Program-made: the position numbers and the translations under genes
DNA from: Ornithinibacter sp.
GTDB taxonomy: Bacteria > Actinomycetota > Actinomycetes > Actinomycetales > Dermatophilaceae
Reading direction: 5' to 3'
Length of the DNA: 64,000 nucleotides
NCBI GenBank assembly: GCA_029266735.1
Contig: JAQSWG010000019.1
Coordinates: 1-64,000, forward strand
Notes under the pieces: model-generated
Database searches by the model: none
The model's input: the letters and a program-made list of their open reading frames with translations, nothing else
What the model was told of the DNA's origin: nothing
Shown here: positions 56,752 to 64,000 of the stretch, one piece after another
Position numbering within the stretch: the stretch's first letter is position 1
Layout: every line of letters begins with the position of its first letter

Positions 56752-57960
56752 GTGGACCGCAGCCCCGCCTTCCTCGCAGCCCTCGCCAGCGCGGCGGTGC
56801 CCGGGCTCGACCCGATGAGCGTCGAGGCGCTCCCGAGCACGCCGGACCAGTCCTTCGACGTCGCGTTCGTCCAGGACACCGAGCACCGCCGGTGGGTCGT
56901 CCGGGCGCCCCGTACCGATGTCGCCGGAGCGGAGATGGACCGCACGGTGGCGCTGCTCGCCCTGTTGGGCAGGCGGATGCCCTTCGCCGTGCCGGCGCCG
57001 AAGGGCTTCGTTGCCCTGGCGGAGGGCGGCCGTGCCGCGGTCTACCCGTACCTGCCGGGCCACAACCTCGACTTCGCCGAGCTCCCGGCGGGCCCGGGGC
57101 TCGCGGCCGAGCTCGGCCGCGCTCTCGCCGCGCTGCACAACACCGATCGCGCGTTGTTCGACGAGGCCGGCGTCCCCAGCTACGACGCCGACGCCTACCG
57201 GACGCGCCGGCTCGCCGAGCTCGACCGCGCCGCCGAGACGGGTCGGGTCCCGACGACTCTCCTCGGCCGGTGGGAGTCCGCTCTCGAGGACGTCTCGCTG
57301 TGGCGCTTCGCGCCGACCCCCACGCACGGTGACCTCACCGGCGACCACGTGCTCGCCGTCTTCGAGGACGACTCGGACGCCTCCACCGGTCGGGTCCGCG
57401 CGATGACCGGGTGGGAGGGCGCCAAGGTCGCCGACCCGGCGGACGACTTCGCCGCCCTCGTGGCCGACGCACCAGCCGAGGCGCTCGAGACGGTCCTGGA
57501 GGCCTACGCACATGCCCGCGTGGAGCGACCCGATGCGAACCTCCTCGTGCGGGCCCGCCTCGTCGGCGAGCTCGGCCTGCTGTCCGCTCTCATGGGTGGC
57601 CTGGCCCGCCAGGACGCGGGGGCCGTGGAGGTGCTCACGACGCAGCTGCGACGGCTCGATGACGCTGTCCACGGCGTGGAGGAGCTCGACGACTACCAGC
57701 AGACGTCCCTCGCCCCGGTCGGGATCCGTCCGACGACGCGGCCACCGGCCCTCGTGGTCGACGAGGACGAGGAGGAGCTGCCGCAGGTGCAGTCGGCGGC
57801 CGCTCCAGAAGGCATGGAGGCCGCGAACACCGCGGACCAGGGGGCCGGTCCCTCACCACCGTTCAGCGCGGTCGCCGAGTCGCGCCCGGTCGGCACCGAC
57901 GACGACGTGAGCGACCCGCCCGAGGTCAGCCCGGACGAGCAGCGCGCAGCACCCGGATGA
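56752..57960 (+). CDS. Aminoglycoside/macrolide phosphotransferase-like protein
   Basis: A 402-residue protein with an APH-type kinase fold. The catalytic loop reads TPTHGDLTGDHVLAV, with the Asp present, but the metal-binding segment that is usually IDW reads TGWEGAKVADPADDFA, without the Asp. The Asn after the catalytic Asp is replaced by His. It may be a pseudokinase or a specialised kinase. A Glu/Pro-rich tail of about 90 residues ends the protein and overlaps adnB by 35 bp. Similar genes often sit beside adnAB. Confidence 0.75.
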   Translation: MDRSPAFLAALASAAVPGLDPMSVEALPSTPDQSFDVAFVQDTEHRRWVVRAPRTDVAGAEMDRTVALLALLGRRMPFAVPAPKGFVALAEGGRAAVYPYLPGHNLDFAELPAGPGLAAELGRALAALHNTDRALFDEAGVPSYDADAYRTRRLAELDRAAETGRVPTTLLGRWESALEDVSLWRFAPTPTHGDLTGDHVLAVFEDDSDASTGRVRAMTGWEGAKVADPADDFAALVADAPAEALETVLEAYAHARVERPDANLLVRARLVGELGLLSALMGGLARQDAGAVEVLTTQLRRLDDAVHGVEELDDYQQTSLAPVGIRPTTRPPALVVDEDEEELPQVQSAAAPEGMEAANTADQGAGPSPPFSAVAESRPVGTDDDVSDPPEVSPDEQRAAPG

Positions 57961-60900
57961 TCTCCTCCGGGCCTGGCAGCTCCGGCCAGACGGTGTCCCC
58001 CGTCGCGGCATGGAAGAACGCACCGCGCACCCGCGACTCGGGGACCCCGCGAACCCGGGCCCAGGCAAGGCGGTAGGCGCCGAGCTGGAGGGCGCGAGCC
58101 GTCGCCCGTGCCCCGCTCGGTGGAACCCCGGTCTTCCAGTCCACGACGACCCAGCCGGTCGTGCCGTCGGCGGCCACCTCCTCGAACACGGCGTCTATCC
58201 GGCCTCGCACCGCGATGCCGTCGACGACCGTCTCGACGCTCGTCTCGACCTCGACGGGAGCACGGTCGGCCCACTCGCTGGCGAGGAACGCCTCTCGCAG
58301 GGCGCCGAGGTCGGAGTCGCCCGCGGTGTCGTCCGCCGAGCCGGGGAGCTCGTCGACGTCGACGAAGGCCGCTCGCGAGTAGTGCTCCTCCACCCAGGCG
58401 TGGAAGGACGTCCCCCGCCGCGCCGCCATGGCGGGGGGCACGGGCATCGGCCGGCGGAGATCGACGGTGAAGCGATCGGCGTCCTCGGCGAGCGCGACGA
58501 GGGCGGACGTCGACAGGTGCGCCGGCAGCACGACGTCGACCTGGGCGCCGTTGCGCCGACGGGCCCTCTCGTCGAGGAGCATCCTCAGCTCGGCGTCCCA
58601 CTGGCCACCGCTCGGCCGGCCGTCCGTCCTCCCACCAGCCGGGGACGACCCAGGAGCCTGCGAAGCGTCGTCGCCCGGGCCGCTGTCACCCGCGCGGCGA
58701 AGTGCGGCGAGGGCGTCGAGCACGGCGCCCGCCGGCCCGACCAGGGCCGCTCGTCGCCCACGGTGGTCCAGCGTGGGCCAGTCCACCCTCACCTCCTCGG
58801 CGGTCCGCGGATTCTGCGGCGTCGGCTCCACGGGCGGCAGATCCACCCAGGGCCCCGGCGCGATCACGAGGGGCGAGCTGCGGGCCTCGTCGAGGAAGCG
58901 GGAGGTGATCCGCGGTGTGCTCGCCGTCCCCCACACGTGCGCCGTGAGGAGGAGGTCTCGACGTGCCCGGGTGACTGCCACGTACGCCAGCCGGCGCTCC
59001 TCGACGATCCCGTGCTCGGCGACCGCCTCCCGGAAGCGCTGGAACTCGAGCGCGACGTCGTCCCAGCCGGAATGGCCGGCCCAGGCGAAGCGGGGCAGGC
59101 CATCGGCGTCGCCGCGCAGGTCGTACGGCAGGCTGGCGAGACCGGTGAGCCAGCCCTTGTCCGTCGGTGGCGGGTGACCCCACGCCCCGTCGCGCACCGA
59201 GGTGCGGCCCGAGTGAGCCGGGAAGGAGGCCTCCACCAGTCCCGGGACCGCGACGACGTCCCACTCCAGACCCTTGGCCGCATGGACCGTCATGACCTGC
59301 ACGGCGTCGGTGCGCGCCTCGACCCACCCCAGGTCGAGCCCCCGCTCCTCCGCGACAGCCGCATCGAGCCATGCCAGGAACCCGCCGAGCGTCGCCCGGT
59401 CGGCGCTCGCCGCGAAGGTGGCGGCGACATCGGCGAACGCGTCGAGGTGAGCCCTCGCTGCGCCCGGCGTCCACCCGACTCGGGCCAGCACCTCGATGTC
59501 GAGGCCGAGCGCGACCTCTGCCTCGGCCGCCAGCTCTGCGAGCCCGAGACCGGTGAGCGCACGCAGTCGACGCACCGCGGCGCCGAGCCCGCTCAGCCGC
59601 TCGAGTGCCACCCGGGAGATCGACTGTCCCTCGGGGCCTGACCAGGCAGAGGTCGGCAGGTCGTCCAAGGCCTCGACGATGCTGGTCTGCTCGCTCGCGT
59701 CGCGGGCGAGGTCGGCTCCCCGGTGGGCACGAGCCGATCGCTGCCGGTGGCGGGCCCACGCGCCCAGCCCGTCGAGGTCGGCTGCTCCGAGCCGGCAGGA
59801 GGGGCCGGTCAGCAGGCGCATCAGGCGGTCACCGCGGGTGGGGTCCTGCACCACCCAGAGCAGGGCGACGAGGTCCGCGACCTCCGGCGTGTGGAGGAGA
59901 CCGCCGAGCCCGACCACCTCGTACGGGATGCGGCGGTCCTCCAGGGCCTCCACCACCGCGTCGAACTGGGAACGCTTGCGACACAGGACGGCGGCCGTCC
60001 GGCGGCCGGGGCGAGCCCGGCGCTTCTCGAGCCAGGCAGCCACGTGACGCGCCTCGTCCTCCACCGAGGCGAGCCGGGCCGTGGCGACGTGCCCGACGCC
60101 GGCACCCGGGCGCGCCGTCAGAGAGGCGACGGGGACGCGGGTGCTGCGGGACAGCGGTTCGGCGACGATGTTGGCCAGGTCGAGCACCACCCGGTCGTTG
60201 CGCCAGCTCGTGGACAGGGGCAGCACCACCGGGGGCTCCGGGTCGACGAAGTCCGAGCGGAACCGGTGAAGGGTCGTCGAGCTGGCCCCCCGCCAGCCGT
60301 AGATCGACTGGTGCGGGTCCCCGACGGCGGTGACGGGCACCGGTTCGCCCGGTGCGACGAACAGCGCGCGAAGGAGCTGCAGCTGCGCCTCGGACGTGTC
60401 CTGGAACTCGTCGAGCAGCACCGCCCGGAACCGCGTCCGCTCCATGGCGCCCACCTCGGGCACCGTGGTCGCGATGCGGGCGGCGAGAGCCACCTGGTCC
60501 GCGAAGTCCAGGGCGTCGCGCTCCCGCTTGAGGTGCCGGTAGCGCTCGACGAGCGGAAGGATGGCACGCCGCTCCCGGAGCACCGTGATGGCATCGCGGA
60601 TCTCCGAGGGAAGCGTGCGCCGCGTCGTCGTCCCGCTCGGGACCTCCTGCAGCGCCGTGATGACCTCGTCGAGGTGGTGAGCGATGTCGTCCACGCCCAC
60701 GAGGTGCTCGGTCATCTCCGCAGCGAGGTCGACGACGGCCGTGGTGACGGTCGACTCGGCCTTCTCCACCCCCTCCATCGGTCCGTCCCACGACGTGACC
60801 GCCTCGTGGGCCACCTGCCACGAGGCCGCCTCACTGAGCACGCGGCTCTCGCGCTCCACGCCGAGCCGCACCCCGTGCTCGCGTACCAGCCGGCCCGCGT

Positions 60901-61375
60901 AGGCGTGGTAGGTCGACACGGTCGGGACGTCGTCGAGGACCGATGCGTCCTCGTCGGTGCGCGGGCTCCAGATTCCCGCGGCCCGCAGGCTCGCGAGCCG
61001 TGCGGAGAGGCGCTCGGAGAGCTCACCCGCTGCCTTGCGGGTGAACGTGAGTCCCAGCACCTCGTCGGGGTGGACGAGCCCGTTCGCCACCAGCCACACG
61101 ACGCGGGCCGCCATGGTCTCCGTCTTCCCCGATCCCGCGCCGGCGACGACGAGCAGCGGCCGCAACGGGGCCTCGATGACCGCGACCTGCTCGGGCGTGG
61201 GCGCGTGCTCCTGGCCCAGCGCTCGGGAGAGCTCGTCGGCGCTCCAGCGCACACCACCCGTCCCCTCACCGCCCCCGGCGTCCGTCCGCCCGTCGAAGAC
61301 GCTCGCGGATGCCGTGCCGCCCGGGGGGCTACCCACGGACACCGCCCCACCGGATGCCGTGCCGTCGTTCCTCAC
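57926..61375 (-). CDS. adnB: Helicase-nuclease AdnB subunit
   Basis: One of the two motor-nuclease subunits of AdnAB, which resects DNA double-strand breaks. It has 1149 residues. The UvrD-like motor begins with VVAGAGSGKTETMAARV, then LLDEFQDTSEAQ and VTRARRDLLL. The C-terminal RecB-type nuclease carries GRIDAVFE and VVDWKTG. GTG 61375 overlaps the adnA stop (GTGA), so the two subunits are made together. Confidence 0.95.
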   Translation of the reverse strand: MRNDGTASGGAVSVGSPPGGTASASVFDGRTDAGGGEGTGGVRWSADELSRALGQEHAPTPEQVAVIEAPLRPLLVVAGAGSGKTETMAARVVWLVANGLVHPDEVLGLTFTRKAAGELSERLSARLASLRAAGIWSPRTDEDASVLDDVPTVSTYHAYAGRLVREHGVRLGVERESRVLSEAASWQVAHEAVTSWDGPMEGVEKAESTVTTAVVDLAAEMTEHLVGVDDIAHHLDEVITALQEVPSGTTTRRTLPSEIRDAITVLRERRAILPLVERYRHLKRERDALDFADQVALAARIATTVPEVGAMERTRFRAVLLDEFQDTSEAQLQLLRALFVAPGEPVPVTAVGDPHQSIYGWRGASSTTLHRFRSDFVDPEPPVVLPLSTSWRNDRVVLDLANIVAEPLSRSTRVPVASLTARPGAGVGHVATARLASVEDEARHVAAWLEKRRARPGRRTAAVLCRKRSQFDAVVEALEDRRIPYEVVGLGGLLHTPEVADLVALLWVVQDPTRGDRLMRLLTGPSCRLGAADLDGLGAWARHRQRSARAHRGADLARDASEQTSIVEALDDLPTSAWSGPEGQSISRVALERLSGLGAAVRRLRALTGLGLAELAAEAEVALGLDIEVLARVGWTPGAARAHLDAFADVAATFAASADRATLGGFLAWLDAAVAEERGLDLGWVEARTDAVQVMTVHAAKGLEWDVVAVPGLVEASFPAHSGRTSVRDGAWGHPPPTDKGWLTGLASLPYDLRGDADGLPRFAWAGHSGWDDVALEFQRFREAVAEHGIVEERRLAYVAVTRARRDLLLTAHVWGTASTPRITSRFLDEARSSPLVIAPGPWVDLPPVEPTPQNPRTAEEVRVDWPTLDHRGRRAALVGPAGAVLDALAALRRAGDSGPGDDASQAPGSSPAGGRTDGRPSGGQWDAELRMLLDERARRRNGAQVDVVLPAHLSTSALVALAEDADRFTVDLRRPMPVPPAMAARRGTSFHAWVEEHYSRAAFVDVDELPGSADDTAGDSDLGALREAFLASEWADRAPVEVETSVETVVDGIAVRGRIDAVFEEVAADGTTGWVVVDWKTGVPPSGARATARALQLGAYRLAWARVRGVPESRVRGAFFHAATGDTVWPELPGPEEIIRVLRAARPG

Positions 61376-64000
61376 AGTCGTCGCCCCTCGGGGTAGGCGG
61401 GGCAGGAGTCCTTGAGCTGGCAGGTTGCGCACGCTGGTCCCGGCGTTGCGGCGAAGACGGCTCCACCCATCACCGCAGCCACCTCCTCGACGAGGTCGCG
61501 CGCCCACCCGGGCTCGTCGTCCGACTCCAGGGGATTCTGGAGCTGCAACGTCGTGCGGGCGCCGGCCGCCCGCCCGAGCTGCAGAAGGGCCGCGCCACCG
61601 GAGCGGACACCGTGCTCCCCGAAGGCGCCCTCCTCGACGGCCAGCTGGTAGGCCCCCAGCTGCCCGTGGCGGCGCAGCTCGTCGGCCGTCGGTTTGGTCG
61701 CCCCCGTCTTCAGGTCGATGATCCGCACTCGGCCGTCGGCGGCGACCTCGACGCGGTCGACCCGCCCGGTGACACGGGCCCGCCCCAGGGCCACTGACAT
61801 CGCCGCCTCGGATGCCGCTCTCCGCCACCCGGCCGCCTCGGACTCGGCGACGTGACGGGCGAGCCGGTCGGTCATCGCCCGGGCCCGGGCGAGGTCACGC
61901 CGGCTGAGCCAGCCCGGTGCGAGCCCGAGCCTTCCCCACCGGCGTTCCAGCTCACCGGCATACGTCACGGCGTCGGTGTCACCGAGGTCGTGCGCCACCT
62001 CGTGGACCAGGGTGCCGATGTCTTGGGCACCCATGGACGGACCGTCGCCGCCGGCCGCTCGCAGGACCCACTGGAGCCGACACCGTCCGAACTGGTCGAT
62101 GGTCGACGGTGCAACGGTCACCGGAGCCGACGGGGGACGGCGAGGCCGGTCATCGGTGAGGTCGCGCAGGGCCCACCACTGGGCCGGATCGGCACCGGGC
62201 ACTCCCTCGACCGCCAGGGTGGCGAGCGCCGTGATCGCCGCCCCCCGGGTCGCCGGGTCGTCGCCGGCGGCCTCCCGCCGCAGCTCCGCCACCAGCCCGG
62301 GCAGGGTGGCCGGACGCGGGACGTCGGTGAACCGCCGCGGCTCGGAGAGGGGGTCGACGACGTCGAGGTACGGCGAGGGTTGCTCCTCCTCGCTGCGCAC
62401 GGCCGTGACGACGAGGCGATGTCGTGCCCGGGTCACCGCGACGTGGAAGAGCCGCGTCTCGTCGTGGCGCACCTGGGCACGGGCCGCCCGAGGGTCGGTG
62501 CCGCGGCCGGTCACGACGTCGACGAGATGCGAGGAGCCGAGCAGGGAACCGCGCGTGCGCAGGTCCGGCCACACCCCGTCCTGCAACCCGGCGACGACCA
62601 CGAGGTCCCACTCTCGGCCGGCCGATCCCGCCGGGGTGACCAACGCCACCGACTCCCCCGCCGGTGCGCGGGCGACGAGCGTGTCCCCCGGGACGTCCTG
62701 GCCGACGACGTGGTCGAGGAAGTCCCCCGGGAGGGCCCCGGGCAGGCGGTCGGTGAACCGGGCCGCGGCATCGAAGAGGGCGAGCACGGCATCGAGGTCA
62801 CGGTCGGCACGGGCGCCACCCTTCCCTCCCGCAAGGGCCGCCTCGCGCCACGGCCCCGCGAGGCCGCTCGCGCTCCACATCGCCCAGAGGACCGCCTCGA
62901 CACCGAAGCCTCGCTGCAGGGCGTGCACGGCGGCCGCAAGGACCCGGGTCGTGCGCCGGGCCGGAGCACCCTCGGGCCCGACGCGGTCGAGGGGAAACGG
63001 GTGGAGCACGGCCTCCGCCAGGAGCACGTCGCTCGGGCGCCCCCCACCGTCGTCGAGCTCGAGGCGGCGCAGAGCCCGGCGCAGCCTCCGCAGGGTCACG
63101 GCATCCGCGCCACCCACCGGAGAGGTGAGGATCTCCACGACGTCCGCGGGGTCCAGCTCCTCGGCTCCCGCGACGACGTCGAGTGCGCAGCGCAGGATGG
63201 TGAGGAACGGCCGCACGGCCACCTCCTCGTGGACGGGAAGGTCGGCCGCGGCGGTCTCGAGGGGGACTCCTGCACCACGGAGCACCCGACGCAGCGTGGC
63301 GGTGCGAGGGCCACCGCGCACCACCACGGCCATCCTCGACCAGGGCACGCCGTCGAGAAGGTGGGCCGCCCGCAGTCGGGCCGCGACATAGCTCGCCTCC
63401 TGGGCGGGAGTGCGCAGGAGGTGGGCCTCGACGGCTCCCCCGTGCGCGGCCGGAGTGACCTCCCGGTGACGCACGCCGGCGACGACCCCGACGTGGCCCG
63501 CGACCCGTAGGGCCGCCTGCATCACGTCACCCCCGCACCGGTAGGACGTGGCGAGGGTCAGGGTGGGGGCGTCGGGCCATGCCGTGAGGAAGAGCCGCGG
63601 GTCGGCCCCCCGGAAGGTCTGGGTTGCAGAGTCAGGGTCACCGAGCAGCACGAGGTCGACCGCACCTCGCCCGACGACGACCTCGAGGAGGCGCTGTGCG
63701 GCCGGCGTGAGCTCCTGCGCGTCGTCGACGACGACGAGGCGCAGCCGCGAGCGCAGCCGGTCGAGGGCACCGGGGTCGGCCTGCAGGGTGTCTGCTGCAG
63801 CACCGAGGATCCACGCGGGGTCGAACGCCCCGGGGGCTGAGAGGGCCGTCACCTCGTCGTACTCGCGAAGGACGTGGGCCGCTGCCACCCACTCCTCGCG
63901 GCCGTGCTGCCGGCCGAGGCGCTCCAAATCCTCCGGGTCCAGACCCAGCTCGACGACCCGCATGAGGAGGTCGCGGAGCTCTCCGCGAAAGGTCCGGGTG
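61372..64000 (-). CDS. adnA: Helicase-nuclease AdnA subunit, C-terminal part
   Basis: The partner of AdnB. The frame stays open to the right edge, so the N-terminal part, including the P-loop, is outside; about 875 codons are present. Visible are VVVDDAQEL (motif II), VTRARHRLVVTA (motif VI), the nuclease motifs GRVDRVEV and IIDLKTG, and cysteines CRLQW and CATCQLKDSC that would bind an iron-sulfur cluster as in AddB-type nucleases. The ATG at 63963 is internal. Confidence 0.94.
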   Translation of the reverse strand, partial: TRTFRGELRDLLMRVVELGLDPEDLERLGRQHGREEWVAAAHVLREYDEVTALSAPGAFDPAWILGAAADTLQADPGALDRLRSRLRLVVVDDAQELTPAAQRLLEVVVGRGAVDLVLLGDPDSATQTFRGADPRLFLTAWPDAPTLTLATSYRCGGDVMQAALRVAGHVGVVAGVRHREVTPAAHGGAVEAHLLRTPAQEASYVAARLRAAHLLDGVPWSRMAVVVRGGPRTATLRRVLRGAGVPLETAAADLPVHEEVAVRPFLTILRCALDVVAGAEELDPADVVEILTSPVGGADAVTLRRLRRALRRLELDDGGGRPSDVLLAEAVLHPFPLDRVGPEGAPARRTTRVLAAAVHALQRGFGVEAVLWAMWSASGLAGPWREAALAGGKGGARADRDLDAVLALFDAAARFTDRLPGALPGDFLDHVVGQDVPGDTLVARAPAGESVALVTPAGSAGREWDLVVVAGLQDGVWPDLRTRGSLLGSSHLVDVVTGRGTDPRAARAQVRHDETRLFHVAVTRARHRLVVTAVRSEEEQPSPYLDVVDPLSEPRRFTDVPRPATLPGLVAELRREAAGDDPATRGAAITALATLAVEGVPGADPAQWWALRDLTDDRPRRPPSAPVTVAPSTIDQFGRCRLQWVLRAAGGDGPSMGAQDIGTLVHEVAHDLGDTDAVTYAGELERRWGRLGLAPGWLSRRDLARARAMTDRLARHVAESEAAGWRRAASEAAMSVALGRARVTGRVDRVEVAADGRVRIIDLKTGATKPTADELRRHGQLGAYQLAVEEGAFGEHGVRSGGAALLQLGRAAGARTTLQLQNPLESDDEPGWARDLVEEVAAVMGGAVFAATPGPACATCQLKDSCPAYPEGRRL

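Overview
The window is a 64 kb piece of a high-GC actinobacterial chromosome with ordinary housekeeping content. I see no phage genes, insertion sequences, CRISPR arrays or rRNA. The gene set points to a mycothiol-using actinomycete: 2-oxoglutarate decarboxylase Kgd, a SigR/RsrA pair, mycoredoxin, WhiB7, AdnAB and the tiny ribosomal protein bL37. An Intrasporangiaceae/Dermatophilaceae-like member of the Micrococcales is my best guess; this is inference, not a database result.

Layout. 1-6.3 kb: 3' part of kgd, a DUF6104 gene, a frame-disrupted SGNH hydrolase, an alpha/beta hydrolase and a quinone oxidoreductase. 6.4-10.5 kb: dTDP-rhamnose genes (rmlDB diverging from rmlAC) and a low-molecular-weight tyrosine phosphatase. 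10.5-15.6 kb: malic enzyme, a polar amino-acid ABC importer, then the Ni-superoxide dismutase pair sodX-sodN. 15.6-19.9 kb: manA, two membrane HD-domain proteins, a 45-residue secreted peptide and bL37. 20-25.4 kb: sigR-rsrA, a hydrolase, a SRAP protein, a DoxX protein, aroA and rsgA. 25.4-31.5 kb: a complete peptide ABC importer. 31.5-38 kb: hisN with a disturbed start, ogt, two M16 peptidases, ndh, a glutamine amidotransferase and initiator tRNA. 38.3-64 kb: a block whose order resembles Mycobacterium tuberculosis Rv3193c-Rv3202c as I remember it: UPF0182, a PDZ/Lon-like protease, a DUF2342 metalloprotease (broken here), a ThiF-like fragment, an ABC1 kinase, whiB7, uvrD2, mrx1, nudC, adnB and adnA.

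Regulation visible in the bases. Three sites fit the SigR/SigH consensus with exactly 18 bp spacing: upstream of sigR, upstream of mrx1 and upstream of the DUF2342 gene. whiB7 has a 0.5 kb leader with an upstream ORF, a competing hairpin and an intrinsic terminator with a U-tract, which is an attenuator layout. At least a dozen genes show a TANNNT-like -10 box 6-8 nt before the start codon, the mark of leaderless transcripts. Many hairpins close transcription units, mostly without U-tracts.

Oddities. Three genes carry reading-frame breaks (SGNH hydrolase, hisN, DUF2342), which are either real decay or sequence errors. The non-palindromic hexamer GCATAC recurs about 29 times, often using rare codons. 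Several very short genes, down to 24 codons, are supported.
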